A DNA stretch of 43,013 nt from Acidobacteria bacterium 13_2_20CM_2_57_6 (GTDB lineage: Bacteria > Acidobacteriota > Terriglobia > Acidiferrales > UBA7541): NCBI GenBank assembly GCA_001917435.1, contig MNEA01000096.1:1-43013 (forward strand), written 5' to 3'. A program made the translations under genes and the position numbers. The notes beneath the pieces are model-generated. The model was not told where the DNA came from and did no database searches. It worked only from the letters and a program-made list of their open reading frames with translations. This document shows positions 24,002-31,951 of the stretch, in pieces; position 1 is the first letter of the stretch; each line of letters starts with the position of its first letter.

Positions 24002-24357
24002 CGACATCGCAAACCCGACGGTTTTCCGCTTACCCCGCAGAGCCAAGGCTCCGCAGCCGGATCCACTTCCGCAAACACCTCTAACGGGAAAAAGTGAATG
24101 ATCGGGGCGCCGAGATTTGAGCTCAGGACCACCTGCGCCCAACGCCTCGCGTCGTCTGCGACCGGTGCGTTGTGAATGCTCCGCATGAAAATCGCTTCAC
24201 GATATCTCGAACGATAATGACTCGTGTATTATGGTGCGGTTTTCGAGATCAGAAAGAAAATTCAGGCTAAACACGATAGCCTTGCGTCCAATCACAACGG
24301 CGGTGAAAAAGCTTCCTGCGTGACTCTGACGCAAGGTGGTGTTCCAAGAGGACTACG
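24002..24357. other. Intergenic region with leader elements for the next gene
   Basis: TATTAT at 24227-24232 is a possible -10 box without a good -35. A perfect 9-bp inverted repeat lies at 24280-24336. On the minus strand, 24186 to about 24000 stays open and reads protein-like (APIIHFFPLEVFAEVDPAAE), but no ribosome-binding site or family is seen; it may be a remnant. Nothing else is identifiable. Confidence 0.35.
24280..24336 (+). promoter_or_regulatory. Perfect 9-bp inverted repeat upstream of the NTF2-like gene
   Basis: CCTTGCGTC (24280-24288) and GACGCAAGG (24328-24336) are exact reverse complements separated by 39 bases, ending 21 bases before the next start codon. It could be an operator pair or the base of a leader RNA hairpin covering the spacer. 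Confidence 0.35.
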
Positions 24358-24771
24358 ATGTCGCGAATGCAGCTTATGGCTTTAGTTGGACTGTGCTTTG
24401 AACTGTGTGTAAGCACGAGTCTTGCGCAAAACCAGGCCCCGCCGCAAACCGTCGTTACGCCCCCACCGACGGCTGCACCACCTGCGGCAAACCCGGCGGA
24501 TGTAGCTTCGCCTGATGCCATTATTGCGGTGGCTTACGACGTTATTGAAAATGAAATCGCGCGGCACACTGAACAGTGGGGCAACATTCTGCAAGCGTTT
24601 AGCACGTACGAATCGAGACACGATGCGAAGGACGTTATGCCTTTCGCCAGGGGAATTAACAGCTTTCAACTGTTTTCCGACGGAACGCGCTGGTGGATTC
24701 TCACGATTTACTGGCAGGAAGAGGGACCGGAGAATCCTTTGCCAGCGGAATTCCTTCCCCATTCCCGATGA
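24358..24771 (+). CDS. Secreted NTF2-like protein, apparently internally deleted
   Basis: This 137-residue protein has a signal peptide (about 1-23, ending TSLAQ) and a Pro/Ala linker. The core begins ASPDAIIAVAYDVI, the usual start of a family of about 200 residues, but then jumps to ENEIARHTEQWGNILQAFSTYESRH and FARGINSFQLFSDGTRWWILTIYW, which belong to the C-terminal half of the same family. Roughly 70-80 residues that normally lie between (helices and the ligand-cup front) seem missing in frame, near 24545. The remaining product may be unstable or non-functional. The start has AAGAGGA upstream. Confidence 0.65.
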   Translation: MSRMQLMALVGLCFELCVSTSLAQNQAPPQTVVTPPPTAAPPAANPADVASPDAIIAVAYDVIENEIARHTEQWGNILQAFSTYESRHDAKDVMPFARGINSFQLFSDGTRWWILTIYWQEEGPENPLPAEFLPHSR

Positions 24772-24824
24772 AATGCTCGCCCGAGCGACAGCGCACTCGG
24801 AAGTAATCCACGTGCCCGCAGCGG

Positions 24825-24953
24825 TTACCGGACGATGGTCGCCGATGGTTGCGCGCCTCCGGTGCCGGCGCGTATGGCCAACCCAATCATTCCGGCTTCG
24901 GCCCCGCGCAAAAGCTCACGTCGCGTGATCGGTTCTTTGCGTGCGAACACCAT
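24825..24953 (-). pseudogene. Truncated gene: Tat-signal N-terminus only (42 codons)
   Basis: This minus-strand gene starts with ATG at 24953, preceded at five bases by GAGGAGG, an excellent ribosome-binding site. It encodes a twin-arginine-like start (ITRRELLRGAEAGMIGLAI) and ends after 42 codons at 24825. Complete Tat-exported enzymes of this type are several hundred residues long, so only the 5' end remains. It begins 30 bp after the sugar-isomerase stop and is in the same direction, so it was probably the last gene of that operon before its 3' part was lost. Confidence 0.6.
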
Positions 24954-24983
24954 GGCACCTCCTCTGTAAGGATGACCCTCGCT

Positions 24984-25925
24984 CTACGTCCGGCCAAGGA
25001 CCAGGCGGTCGACGCGGCGGCTCACGTCGCGGAGGTAGGCCTCGTCCCCGACTTTCAGCTCGGTAATGGCGCTTCCCGCATAGCCGATTTGGCGGAAGGC
25101 TTCGCGCACGGCTTCCCAATCCACATCGCCGTCGCCGAGGTTTACCCACTCGTAGCCATTTTCCCTGCGCTTGAAGTCTTTTAGGTGGACCTTGGCGATG
25201 CTCTTCCCCAACGTGCGAATCCAGTCTTGCGGATAGCCGTACAGCAGCACATTCCCGACATCGAACCACGCCTGAATCCACGGGCTCTGAAATTCCTTGA
25301 TGTACGCGGACATCTCAAGCGGGCTCAGCAGAAATTTGTTCCAGACCTCTTCGATGGCGATGACAATTTTCAATTCCTCGGCGAGCCGCAGGAGCTTGCG
25401 AATTTCCTTTTGGGAGCGGCTCCACGCGTCACGATACGAGGTTTGCGGATTGACGACGGCAGGCACCAGCAGCACGGCATCCGATCCCCAGAGTTTCGCG
25501 TTTTGCAGAGACGTGCGCATTCCCGCCAGGCTCTTCTCCACGACTGCGGGATCGCTCGAAGAAAGCGGGTACTGCCAATGGTCCATGTTCATCACGGAAT
25601 CGATGCGCACGCTCGCGCCGTCAGCGGCTTTTCTTATCTCTTCGGCCTCGTGCTCGTCGGGCGTCGTGGGCGCTTGGACCACCTCGAACCCCACGTCGCG
25701 CGCCATTTTCATGCGATCTGCATAGCTCAGCTTGGCAGGCAGCATGTCGAGGAGCACGCCCTTCTTGATCGGCAAGGGCGCGGGAGATGGAGCCGGGGCC
25801 ACGCCGCTTGATGCGGGTGAAGCTGTAAGAAGCTCCGCAGCGCCGCACACACCGAGACTGGTCGAGCAAGCCACGGTCAAGCTGGATTTCAGAAATTCAC
25901 GACGTGAAGGATTTTCCATGAACAT
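24984..25925 (-). CDS. Tat-exported sugar phosphate isomerase/epimerase family protein
   Basis: Start chosen at the ATG 25925, behind GAGGTG; 313 residues. The N terminus is a twin-arginine signal (SRREFLKSSLTVACSTSL). The rest is a xylose-isomerase-like TIM barrel: KLSYADRMKMARDVGFEVVQ, IAIEEVWNKFLLSP (metal-binding Glu), WFDVGNVLLYG (Asp), IAKVHLKDFKR (His) and the final WEAVREAFRQIGYAG. This fold covers hydroxypyruvate isomerases, epimerases and 3-keto-sugar enzymes. It is the third of the intact genes on this minus strand after DUF1080 and isomerase genes, and probably acts on the same sugar in the periplasm. Confidence 0.87.
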   Translation of the reverse strand: MFMENPSRREFLKSSLTVACSTSLGVCGAAELLTASPASSGVAPAPSPAPLPIKKGVLLDMLPAKLSYADRMKMARDVGFEVVQAPTTPDEHEAEEIRKAADGASVRIDSVMNMDHWQYPLSSSDPAVVEKSLAGMRTSLQNAKLWGSDAVLLVPAVVNPQTSYRDAWSRSQKEIRKLLRLAEELKIVIAIEEVWNKFLLSPLEMSAYIKEFQSPWIQAWFDVGNVLLYGYPQDWIRTLGKSIAKVHLKDFKRRENGYEWVNLGDGDVDWEAVREAFRQIGYAGSAITELKVGDEAYLRDVSRRVDRLVLGRT

Positions 25926-26023
25926 AGACACCTCAGAGGAGTATTCGAAACGCGGATTCCCTTCCGGCACAAGCTGGCATCGGAATCTGTCCCGAGGAAA
26001 CAAACGAGAGCCGAAATCGCGGT

Positions 26024-27328
26024 TCAGCGCAATTTATTCAGGTCAATCTTCGGATCCCAGGTCTCGCGGGATTTCAGTGTTTCTTCCCAGGTTATCTCGC
26101 GTCCCGTATAGGCAGCCGTGCGCGCCATCATGCAGGAAAGTGCGGATTCCGCGCCTTTGTCGGCCTGATTGTGGAAATTCCCGCTGGTAATGCTGTCCAC
26201 AAATGCTTTTTTCTTCTCGCGGTCCGCAAACTCCAGATTCGAGGTGAACTTCCCGGTTGCGGAAAACGCCTGGCCGGCGTCTTTTGCGGGAGTGCCCTCC
26301 GCCTGCCACGGCTCGTCACCCCAAATTCCAAGCGGCCCGGTGTATGGAGACTGCGAAGTCCCTCTCGTACCGAAGAAGCGCTCGGTGACTTCCCACCAGC
26401 CTTTGGCAAACTGCGTGGAGCTGAAAGTAACGTCCACCCCATCGGGATAATGGAACAGCGCGTCGTAGTTTCCGTAGACGTCTCCGTCGGCGGGGCGCCC
26501 GGCGCGTCCGCCGCTCGCGGAAGCTTTCAGCGGATGCGCCTTCAACACCCAATTGCAAATATCGATCACGTGAATATTCTGTTCCACGATGATGTCGCCG
26601 GAAAGAACGCGATCATAGACCCAATTGCGAAGGCGGCGCTCAACGGGCGTGGCGTCCGGCCAGGCCGGCCGGTCCAGGTAGCCCGCGAAATAGTGCGATT
26701 CTCCACAAATGATTTTGCCCAGCGCCCCGCCGTGAATCCGCTTCACCATTTCAACGAACGGGGGGCAATCGCGAATCTGGAAACCCACGTCCAGGCTTAG
26801 CTTCCCCTGGGCGCGCTTTCCGATATCCATCACCTTCATAGCTCCGGGCACATCCACGGCCACGGGCTTTTCGAGATACACGTGTTTGCCCGCCGCGGCA
26901 GCCGCCTCCAAATGCTGCGGGTGATAATACGGCGGCGTGGCGATGACGATGGCGTCCACTTCCTTCGAAGCGGCGATCTGCTGGAAGGCGTGCGGCCCTA
27001 CGAAGAGTTGCGAAGCATCCAAGTCCGGATAGCCCTTGGGTGGTTGGATTTTGTTGAAGTTGTCGCGCGCTTTGTCGAGTTGATCCTGGAACAAATCACC
27101 CAGCGCCACTACGCGCGCTGCGCCGGTATCGATCATGTTGGTTGCGTCTTCGGTGCCGCGTCCTCCGCACCCAAGTAATCCAACGCGCACCGTGGAGTTT
27201 GCGGCCGTTCCGCGCACCAGTTCCGGCTTGAGGAGCAGCATCCCGGCCGTTGTTGCCGCAGCGCCAATGAATTTCCTGCGGTCCACTTTATCGGAACTAC
27301 TCGATCGCTGCTTCGCATCTGCTGACAT
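26024..27328 (-). CDS. Tat-exported Gfo/Idh/MocA-family oxidoreductase
   Basis: This 434-residue protein starts at the ATG 27328 (GGAGG and GGGGAG upstream). The twin-arginine signal is DRRKFIGAAATTAGMLLL. A Rossmann fold follows (VRVGLLGCGGRG, then ALGDLF), with the catalytic-lysine motif YLEKPVAV. The C-terminal half fits the GFO_IDH_MocA C domain. Such secreted NAD(P)-type enzymes often keep a tightly bound cofactor and interconvert sugar hydroxyl and keto groups. Neighbours are two sugar isomerase/epimerases and a DUF1080 hydrolase on the same strand, with gaps of 48-98 bp, which supports a 3-keto-glycoside pathway. Confidence 0.92.
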   Translation of the reverse strand: MSADAKQRSSSSDKVDRRKFIGAAATTAGMLLLKPELVRGTAANSTVRVGLLGCGGRGTEDATNMIDTGAARVVALGDLFQDQLDKARDNFNKIQPPKGYPDLDASQLFVGPHAFQQIAASKEVDAIVIATPPYYHPQHLEAAAAAGKHVYLEKPVAVDVPGAMKVMDIGKRAQGKLSLDVGFQIRDCPPFVEMVKRIHGGALGKIICGESHYFAGYLDRPAWPDATPVERRLRNWVYDRVLSGDIIVEQNIHVIDICNWVLKAHPLKASASGGRAGRPADGDVYGNYDALFHYPDGVDVTFSSTQFAKGWWEVTERFFGTRGTSQSPYTGPLGIWGDEPWQAEGTPAKDAGQAFSATGKFTSNLEFADREKKKAFVDSITSGNFHNQADKGAESALSCMMARTAAYTGREITWEETLKSRETWDPKIDLNKLR

Positions 27329-27376
27329 AGCTCCCCATCCTCCTTGTCTCACGCAATTCCCTTTTCGTTGCGGCAA

Positions 27377-28357
27377 CTATCCTATCAGCTTCTCAAGATA
27401 CGCCTTCGCCGCTCGCAGGTCTTCTACCTGCTGCGCGCCCGAAATCTCCCGCTCGATGGTAACCGCGCCGCGATAATTCAGCTCTTTCAGGCGCGCAATG
27501 ATTCGCGGAAAATCCACCTTACCCTTCCCAATGGGAACTTCCTCGCCTAGCTTCCTCGGGCCCGTCGGCCACAGCCCATCCTTGGCGTGAATTCCCTGGA
27601 CGTACGGGCCGAGCAGTTCGATGGCGTCAACCGGATTCGCTTTCCCATAGAGGATCAAGTTGGCGAGATCGAAATTCAGGCCTTGATTGTCGAGTCCCAC
27701 ATCCTGCATGGCGCGGACGAGGGTTATGGGCGTTTCCTGCCCGGTTCCATAACGGAAATTCTGGCCGTTGCGTTTGCAGTATCCAGCGACTTCGCGCATC
27801 GCGGCGATCGTTTCCTTATAGACCGGATCGTTGGGATTCTCCGGGATGAATCCGCAGTGCGTCTGGACAGCATCGATGCCGCACTGTTTGGCAAAGTCTG
27901 ACGCTTTCTTGATATGCGCGATGCGCGTCTCTCGCGCTTCGTGTGGAACCAATCCGATGGTTAGTGGTCCCTCATAGAAATCGCACACTTCCTTCCCGGG
28001 TCCGCCCACCACGAGCGAAGTGGCCTCAATCTGATATTTGTCAAGCGCCTGACGCAGGCGGCCCGCGAGAACGGAATCGATCTCGTCCACGAACGCCTGG
28101 CATGTCGGCAAGCCAAGATCGTGAACCTTGGCAATAGCATCGTTGGGATCCCTGCCGACGCCCAGAATCAGGCCCAGGCGCAGCGGCTGTTTCCCCTCAT
28201 TGGACGCTATGGATGGAGCTGACTGCATTGCGCCGAAATTCGAATGCGGACCATCGTGAGCAACACCATCCCGCAACGCGGCGCCCATGGGGCTCAGTCC
28301 AGCGGCCAACGCAGCAGTGGAAGTTTGAAGAAAGGCTCGACGATTCCGTTTGATCAT
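27377..28357 (-). CDS. Tat-exported sugar phosphate isomerase/epimerase family protein
   Basis: This second xylose-isomerase-like TIM-barrel protein has 326 residues and a twin-arginine signal (NRRAFLQTSTAALAAG). Motifs: LRLGLILGVGRDPNDA at the first strand, AVQTHCGFIPE, FRYGTGQETPIT in the position of the metal-binding Glu, LNFDLANLILYG (Asp), VQGIHAKDG (His) and GAVTIERE (Glu). It shares the fold but little detail with the gene at 24984, so they are probably different steps rather than recent duplicates. It lies between DUF1080 and the oxidoreductase. Confidence 0.87.
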   Translation of the reverse strand: MIKRNRRAFLQTSTAALAAGLSPMGAALRDGVAHDGPHSNFGAMQSAPSIASNEGKQPLRLGLILGVGRDPNDAIAKVHDLGLPTCQAFVDEIDSVLAGRLRQALDKYQIEATSLVVGGPGKEVCDFYEGPLTIGLVPHEARETRIAHIKKASDFAKQCGIDAVQTHCGFIPENPNDPVYKETIAAMREVAGYCKRNGQNFRYGTGQETPITLVRAMQDVGLDNQGLNFDLANLILYGKANPVDAIELLGPYVQGIHAKDGLWPTGPRKLGEEVPIGKGKVDFPRIIARLKELNYRGAVTIEREISGAQQVEDLRAAKAYLEKLIG

Positions 28358-28407
28358 GGATGCGTCTCAGAAGGCGAATGCAGCATTGGCCTGGGAACCG
28401 ATGCTTT

Positions 28408-29040
28408 CTACTTCTCCTGAATGAAAATATCCTTCCACCTCATCCTCACGCCGCCGCCGGTATGAATTTGCAGTCCAATCACGCCATCGGCGAACTTCGG
28501 AGCCTCGTCCGTGAAGTCCACGATCGTCACGCCATTGAGCCGCGTCACGATGTGGGCGCCCTGGACGGATACTTCGAGGTCGTTCCACTCGCCCGGCTTC
28601 AGCGCTTGCTCCCCTTCCGCCGTCGGCATCTTCACCCAGCCGCGTCCACCGCTCTCATAGAGTCCGCCGGTATGCTTGCCCACGCTGGGGTCTACCTCGA
28701 CTTGTATGCCTTCGATGTCCGGGCCGTGCTCAGGATTGCTTCCGGTAATGCGCGAGTGGAGGAACACGCCGCTATTGCCTGCCGCCTCCCCCTTGAACTT
28801 GAGGCGCAAGTTGAAGTCGCGATACGTTTTTTCGGTCGTCAAGTAGCCGTACTTGTTGGCAGCGCTTTCGCACAGGATCGTGCCTTGCTCCACAACCCAC
28901 TTCTCCGCGCCATTGTTTTTCCAGCCCGTCAAATCTTTTCCATTGAAAAGAGAAACCCAACCGCTCGACGGCGGCACTCGCGCCGCACCAGCGATGCCAA
29001 GAAATAGCAATGCGGGGAGAATCGCTCCGATTCCGTTCAA
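28408..29040 (-). CDS. DUF1080 (3-keto-disaccharide hydrolase-type) secreted protein
   Basis: The start is TTG at 29040, preceded at six bases by GGGAGG; 210 residues. A signal peptide (about 1-19) leads to a concanavalin-like DUF1080 domain: WVSLFNGKDLTGWKNNG, YRDFNLRLKFKGEAAGNSGVFLHSR (split here from one strand pair), GIQVEVDP and GEWNDLEVSVQG. DUF1080 proteins from Bacteroides hydrolyse 3-keto-glycosides made by Gfo/Idh/MocA oxidases. It is the first gene of the cluster that includes such an oxidase and two sugar isomerases, which supports this role. Confidence 0.9.
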   Translation of the reverse strand: MNGIGAILPALLFLGIAGAARVPPSSGWVSLFNGKDLTGWKNNGAEKWVVEQGTILCESAANKYGYLTTEKTYRDFNLRLKFKGEAAGNSGVFLHSRITGSNPEHGPDIEGIQVEVDPSVGKHTGGLYESGGRGWVKMPTAEGEQALKPGEWNDLEVSVQGAHIVTRLNGVTIVDFTDEAPKFADGVIGLQIHTGGGVRMRWKDIFIQEK

Positions 29041-29141
29041 AGTACGCCTCCCTGTCCGTTTGCGTGAATCAGAGGGCCTGGCCGAAAGAAACTTATCACA
29101 AATTCAGTGAACCTCCAGCCTGTTCCTTCGCGCGCCCCAGT

Positions 29142-30668
29142 TCACTGACCAGGCGGTTTGACTCCCATCCGTCCGTTCGTCTCGCCCGCTTGCAGGTCGC
29201 GGATGCATAGCTTCGTCAGATCGCGCGCGTCGCATTGATAAATCTGTTTCATGGGAAGGTCCGTGTCGTCCACTGCGTACTCCCCCGAGGCCATATCTTC
29301 GGCATCATCCGTCGAGGAGGTGACCACCGGACTTCCCTTCTGAACGCGCACGCGGAATTCCCGGGAGGCCGGCTCATAATTCGCATAGCTGAAACAATGG
29401 CCGATGCAGGCGCGCTCGACGGAATGACCAATAAATGAAATCCGCGAATCCGCCGGAGCGCGCACTGTTACGATCACGCGTGTCCCCGCGGGCAAATCGC
29501 TTACTAACTTCTCGGCGTTCGCTTCGAGTCGGTTCAGCAACGCCGTATCCTGATAAAGAAACGCAAAAAAGAAGATCGCGCAAGCGCCGAAGCCGGCGAG
29601 ATGCCATCTTCGAGGCTTCAGAAATCCGAGAAAGCACAGGCCGAGAATCGCGGAAATACTCGTGAGCCGTGAACCGAGCACGCCAATCCAGCCCCCATAA
29701 ATCGAGGGGCGCAGATTTTCGGGGAGCAGCGCCGTCGCGCAAAACGTCACCACGTACAATTCAAGCGGCAATTCGAATGCTTTCCAGAAAGAGTTCTCGT
29801 GCCGCCGCGCAAGGAAATCCATCGCCGCGCAAATCAAGCCAAACAAAAACGCAACCGCAGCAAGAAAGAAATAGCGCCTTCCGTAAAGCGTCAGCTGATC
29901 CGCGCCGTTGTAAAGATAAAACGGACCGCGATCCCAATCCGCAAAGAGTGAAGGTCGGCGCGACGCGTACCAGCAAATCGCGGCGAATATAGTCGCGGCT
30001 GCGAGCGGCGTCGCCAACTTCCACCAACCAGGTAGTTTCTCTCTCACTCTGATATGCGCGGTTGTTCCAACGAGCCAAAGAAAACCGATCGGATGAGCAA
30101 GCAGCGCCAATAACGCGAGCGAAATTACCGCGATCCATTCGAATCCCCGCGCCCGCCAGGTAATCGCCAGCCCGAAGCAGGCCAGCCCCAGCGACAAATA
30201 ATAGTTCAGGAAACCCATGTTGAAGGAAAAGCCGTAAGCCAGCATAGCGACGAACGGCGTGAGAAACCATGGCGGCCGTTCCGTGACCGTTCGAACGAAC
30301 GCGAATACTCCCCAGAAAAAAATCAGCACGCAGGCAGAGACAACTACTTTCTCGGCCGCTGCAAGCCCGAATAAATCCGCCGCTCGCAGCAACGCGACGT
30401 CAAACAAAATATTGTTCCACTGCTTGGCGATGTACAGGCCGGGCGCTTGCCCCTTCTCAATCAGTTGCGCCAGCCACGCGTTATAGACATGGCTCGGCAG
30501 ATCCCCAGCCTCGATGCGCCGGTGCCAACAACAAGGAACGAGAATCATCGCGGAAATCGCCAATCCCGCCACGATCTGCGATCCAAAACGCCGCCAGCCC
30601 GCCGAAAGTAAGCTCTCACCCCCCATGAAATTCTCAGCCACTCGCAGTCCCCATCTCAGTACCGTCAC
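29142..30668 (-). CDS. Polytopic membrane protein, glycosyltransferase-C-like
   Basis: This 508-residue protein has about ten to eleven hydrophobic segments between residues 30 and 365, then a soluble C-terminal domain of about 135 residues. The first loop (IEAGDLPSHVYNAWLAQLIEKG) has the Asp/His-rich pattern seen in the first periplasmic loop of GT-C glycosyltransferases, and LLALLAHPIGFLWLV follows later. The soluble tail has Cys pairs (ACIGHCF). I do not recognise a characterised family. A lipid-linked sugar transferase or another envelope protein is possible. The gene stands alone, with gaps of about 100 bp or more on both sides. Confidence 0.72.
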   Translation of the reverse strand: MTVLRWGLRVAENFMGGESLLSAGWRRFGSQIVAGLAISAMILVPCCWHRRIEAGDLPSHVYNAWLAQLIEKGQAPGLYIAKQWNNILFDVALLRAADLFGLAAAEKVVVSACVLIFFWGVFAFVRTVTERPPWFLTPFVAMLAYGFSFNMGFLNYYLSLGLACFGLAITWRARGFEWIAVISLALLALLAHPIGFLWLVGTTAHIRVREKLPGWWKLATPLAAATIFAAICWYASRRPSLFADWDRGPFYLYNGADQLTLYGRRYFFLAAVAFLFGLICAAMDFLARRHENSFWKAFELPLELYVVTFCATALLPENLRPSIYGGWIGVLGSRLTSISAILGLCFLGFLKPRRWHLAGFGACAIFFFAFLYQDTALLNRLEANAEKLVSDLPAGTRVIVTVRAPADSRISFIGHSVERACIGHCFSYANYEPASREFRVRVQKGSPVVTSSTDDAEDMASGEYAVDDTDLPMKQIYQCDARDLTKLCIRDLQAGETNGRMGVKPPGQ

Positions 30669-30692
30669 GTTTCGCGCGGCATTCTACTATCT

Positions 30693-30707
30693 TCTGCCTG
30701 CGGCAGA
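30693..30707. terminator. Short hairpin between two minus-strand genes
   Basis: TCTGCC-TGC-GGCAGA forms a perfect 6-bp stem with a three-base loop. It lies downstream of the repeat-protein gene and just upstream of the membrane-protein start. There is no T-run, so it is at best a weak terminator or attenuator. Confidence 0.3.
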
Positions 30708-30805
30708 TGCACACAACCTGAATTGCTTGGGTGATGAGGCGGAGGAACACAAAGAGTAGCGTTCAGAACTCAACGGCAAAACAAAATGGAGATTAGCGGC
30801 GGGTT

Positions 30806-31372
30806 TTACTTGGAGGCTTGATTCTCGCCGAGACGCTTCAAGCGATCGCGCAAACGCCGCTGGAGCGGCGTGGGCGTATTGGGATTGAAAGCCACGAGAT
30901 ACCACAGCGGCTGGCTGCGGTCGCGGCTAAGCCATGTCAGCGTGTTCGCATCCGCGTTGGGATGCCGGGCCACATTTTCGCGAATCGCCCCGTAGGGATG
31001 CTTCGCCAGCCTATTCAGCGTTTTCGCGTTGGCGCGCGGGTGCTCGCTAATCAGCCGCAAGAGATAAAAATCCTCCTCCGGCGCCTGCTTGGCAAGTTTT
31101 TCCAGCATTTCCGGTTTTGCATCCGCGCTCAGCACCAACCCGATTTTTTCATCCCAGGCGGTATTAATTTGATTCAAGTCGCGGGTGCGCGCGTGAATTA
31201 ATTCTTCGAGGATGCGCCGTTCCTGTTGCATGCGGGCGATCGGAAGATCTGTGCCCTCGAGTGAATCGAGTACGCGAAGAAGGTGCTGCCTCTCCCCGAA
31301 GACAATCTGAGAGGTGCGCGTATTGGCGCCTTTTTCCTTCTCCTTGTGTTGAACCAGGTCGGAACGTCGCAT
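30806..31372 (-). CDS. LRV/HEAT-like repeat protein with 26-residue period
   Basis: This 188-residue soluble protein has a helical N-terminal part (about 20-100) and then clear repeats: residues 108-133 (ISEHPRANAKTLNRLAKHP...), 134-159 (VARHPNADANTLTWLSRD...) and a partial one from 160 (VAFNPNTPTPLQRRL). The phrase HPNAxxxTLxxL is typical of leucine-rich-repeat-variant (LRV) modules, which form a curved solenoid for protein binding. The usual N-terminal Fe-S cysteine cluster of LRV proteins is absent. It is divergent from the small coiled-coil gene at 31605. The function is unknown; a scaffold role is inference. Confidence 0.78.
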   Translation of the reverse strand: MRRSDLVQHKEKEKGANTRTSQIVFGERQHLLRVLDSLEGTDLPIARMQQERRILEELIHARTRDLNQINTAWDEKIGLVLSADAKPEMLEKLAKQAPEEDFYLLRLISEHPRANAKTLNRLAKHPYGAIRENVARHPNADANTLTWLSRDRSQPLWYLVAFNPNTPTPLQRRLRDRLKRLGENQASK

Positions 31373-31604
31373 TTTTGGTTGCTCCGGCCCAATCCCTTAA
31401 CGAGCTCGTTCAGGAACCGGGCGTTTACCGCCGCATTCAAATCACACCGCGCGAAGAGTCCAAATCCTCAATTTCACGGCTTCACAAATTATGTTCCGCG
31501 TGCGCGATGCGGTAAAGTTTGGAGCGAGCGGTGTGTGCCCGAAGTGCAACTCCGGTCCTCCGCTTTGCGGCGTTCTTTTGAGCGGGTCAAGAGGGTACGA
31601 AACG

Positions 31605-31874
31605 ATGTCGGCATTCGAAGAGCACAAGGAAGAACTGGAAAAATTCGAGCAGATGTTTGGCCGCGAGCGAGGCCGACTGGCGGTGTCACTCGATCGCTTG
31701 ACCAATGCGTTGGTGCTGGTGGGCCAGCACGGCGTTTACTGCACGAGCCAGCGGAATCCGACGGTGCCGGCGATGGACCTGCGGATCATCAATCAAGAGC
31801 TTGTGCACGCCAAAGAACTGGTGCAATCCGTGATGGAAGAGCTGCGCCTGGCGAAACAAAAATCAACAAACTGA
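31605..31874 (+). CDS. Small coiled-coil hypothetical protein
   Basis: The ATG at 31605 has GAGGG about ten bases upstream, giving 89 residues; the open frame reaching further upstream is not supported. The protein is hydrophilic and mostly helical (FEEHKEELEKFEQMF, INQELVHAKELVQSVMEEL), with one Cys in GVYCTSQRN. No signal or membrane segment is seen and I do not recognise the family. It is convergent with the metallo-beta-lactamase-fold gene and divergent from the repeat-protein gene. Confidence 0.6.
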   Translation: MSAFEEHKEELEKFEQMFGRERGRLAVSLDRLTNALVLVGQHGVYCTSQRNPTVPAMDLRIINQELVHAKELVQSVMEELRLAKQKSTN

Positions 31875-31951
31875 GGGCGGCGATTTTTTGACTGCCGGCT
31901 TTCGGATTCGCAATTTCTAGAACGCCCCCGAAAGTCCCACCCCTTCGATTC

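Noticed and set aside
24002..24186. Protein-like minus-strand text (HFFPLEVFAEVDPAAE)
   Set aside because: No ribosome-binding site or family was seen and it runs antisense into the LVIVD gene; mentioned only as a possible remnant.
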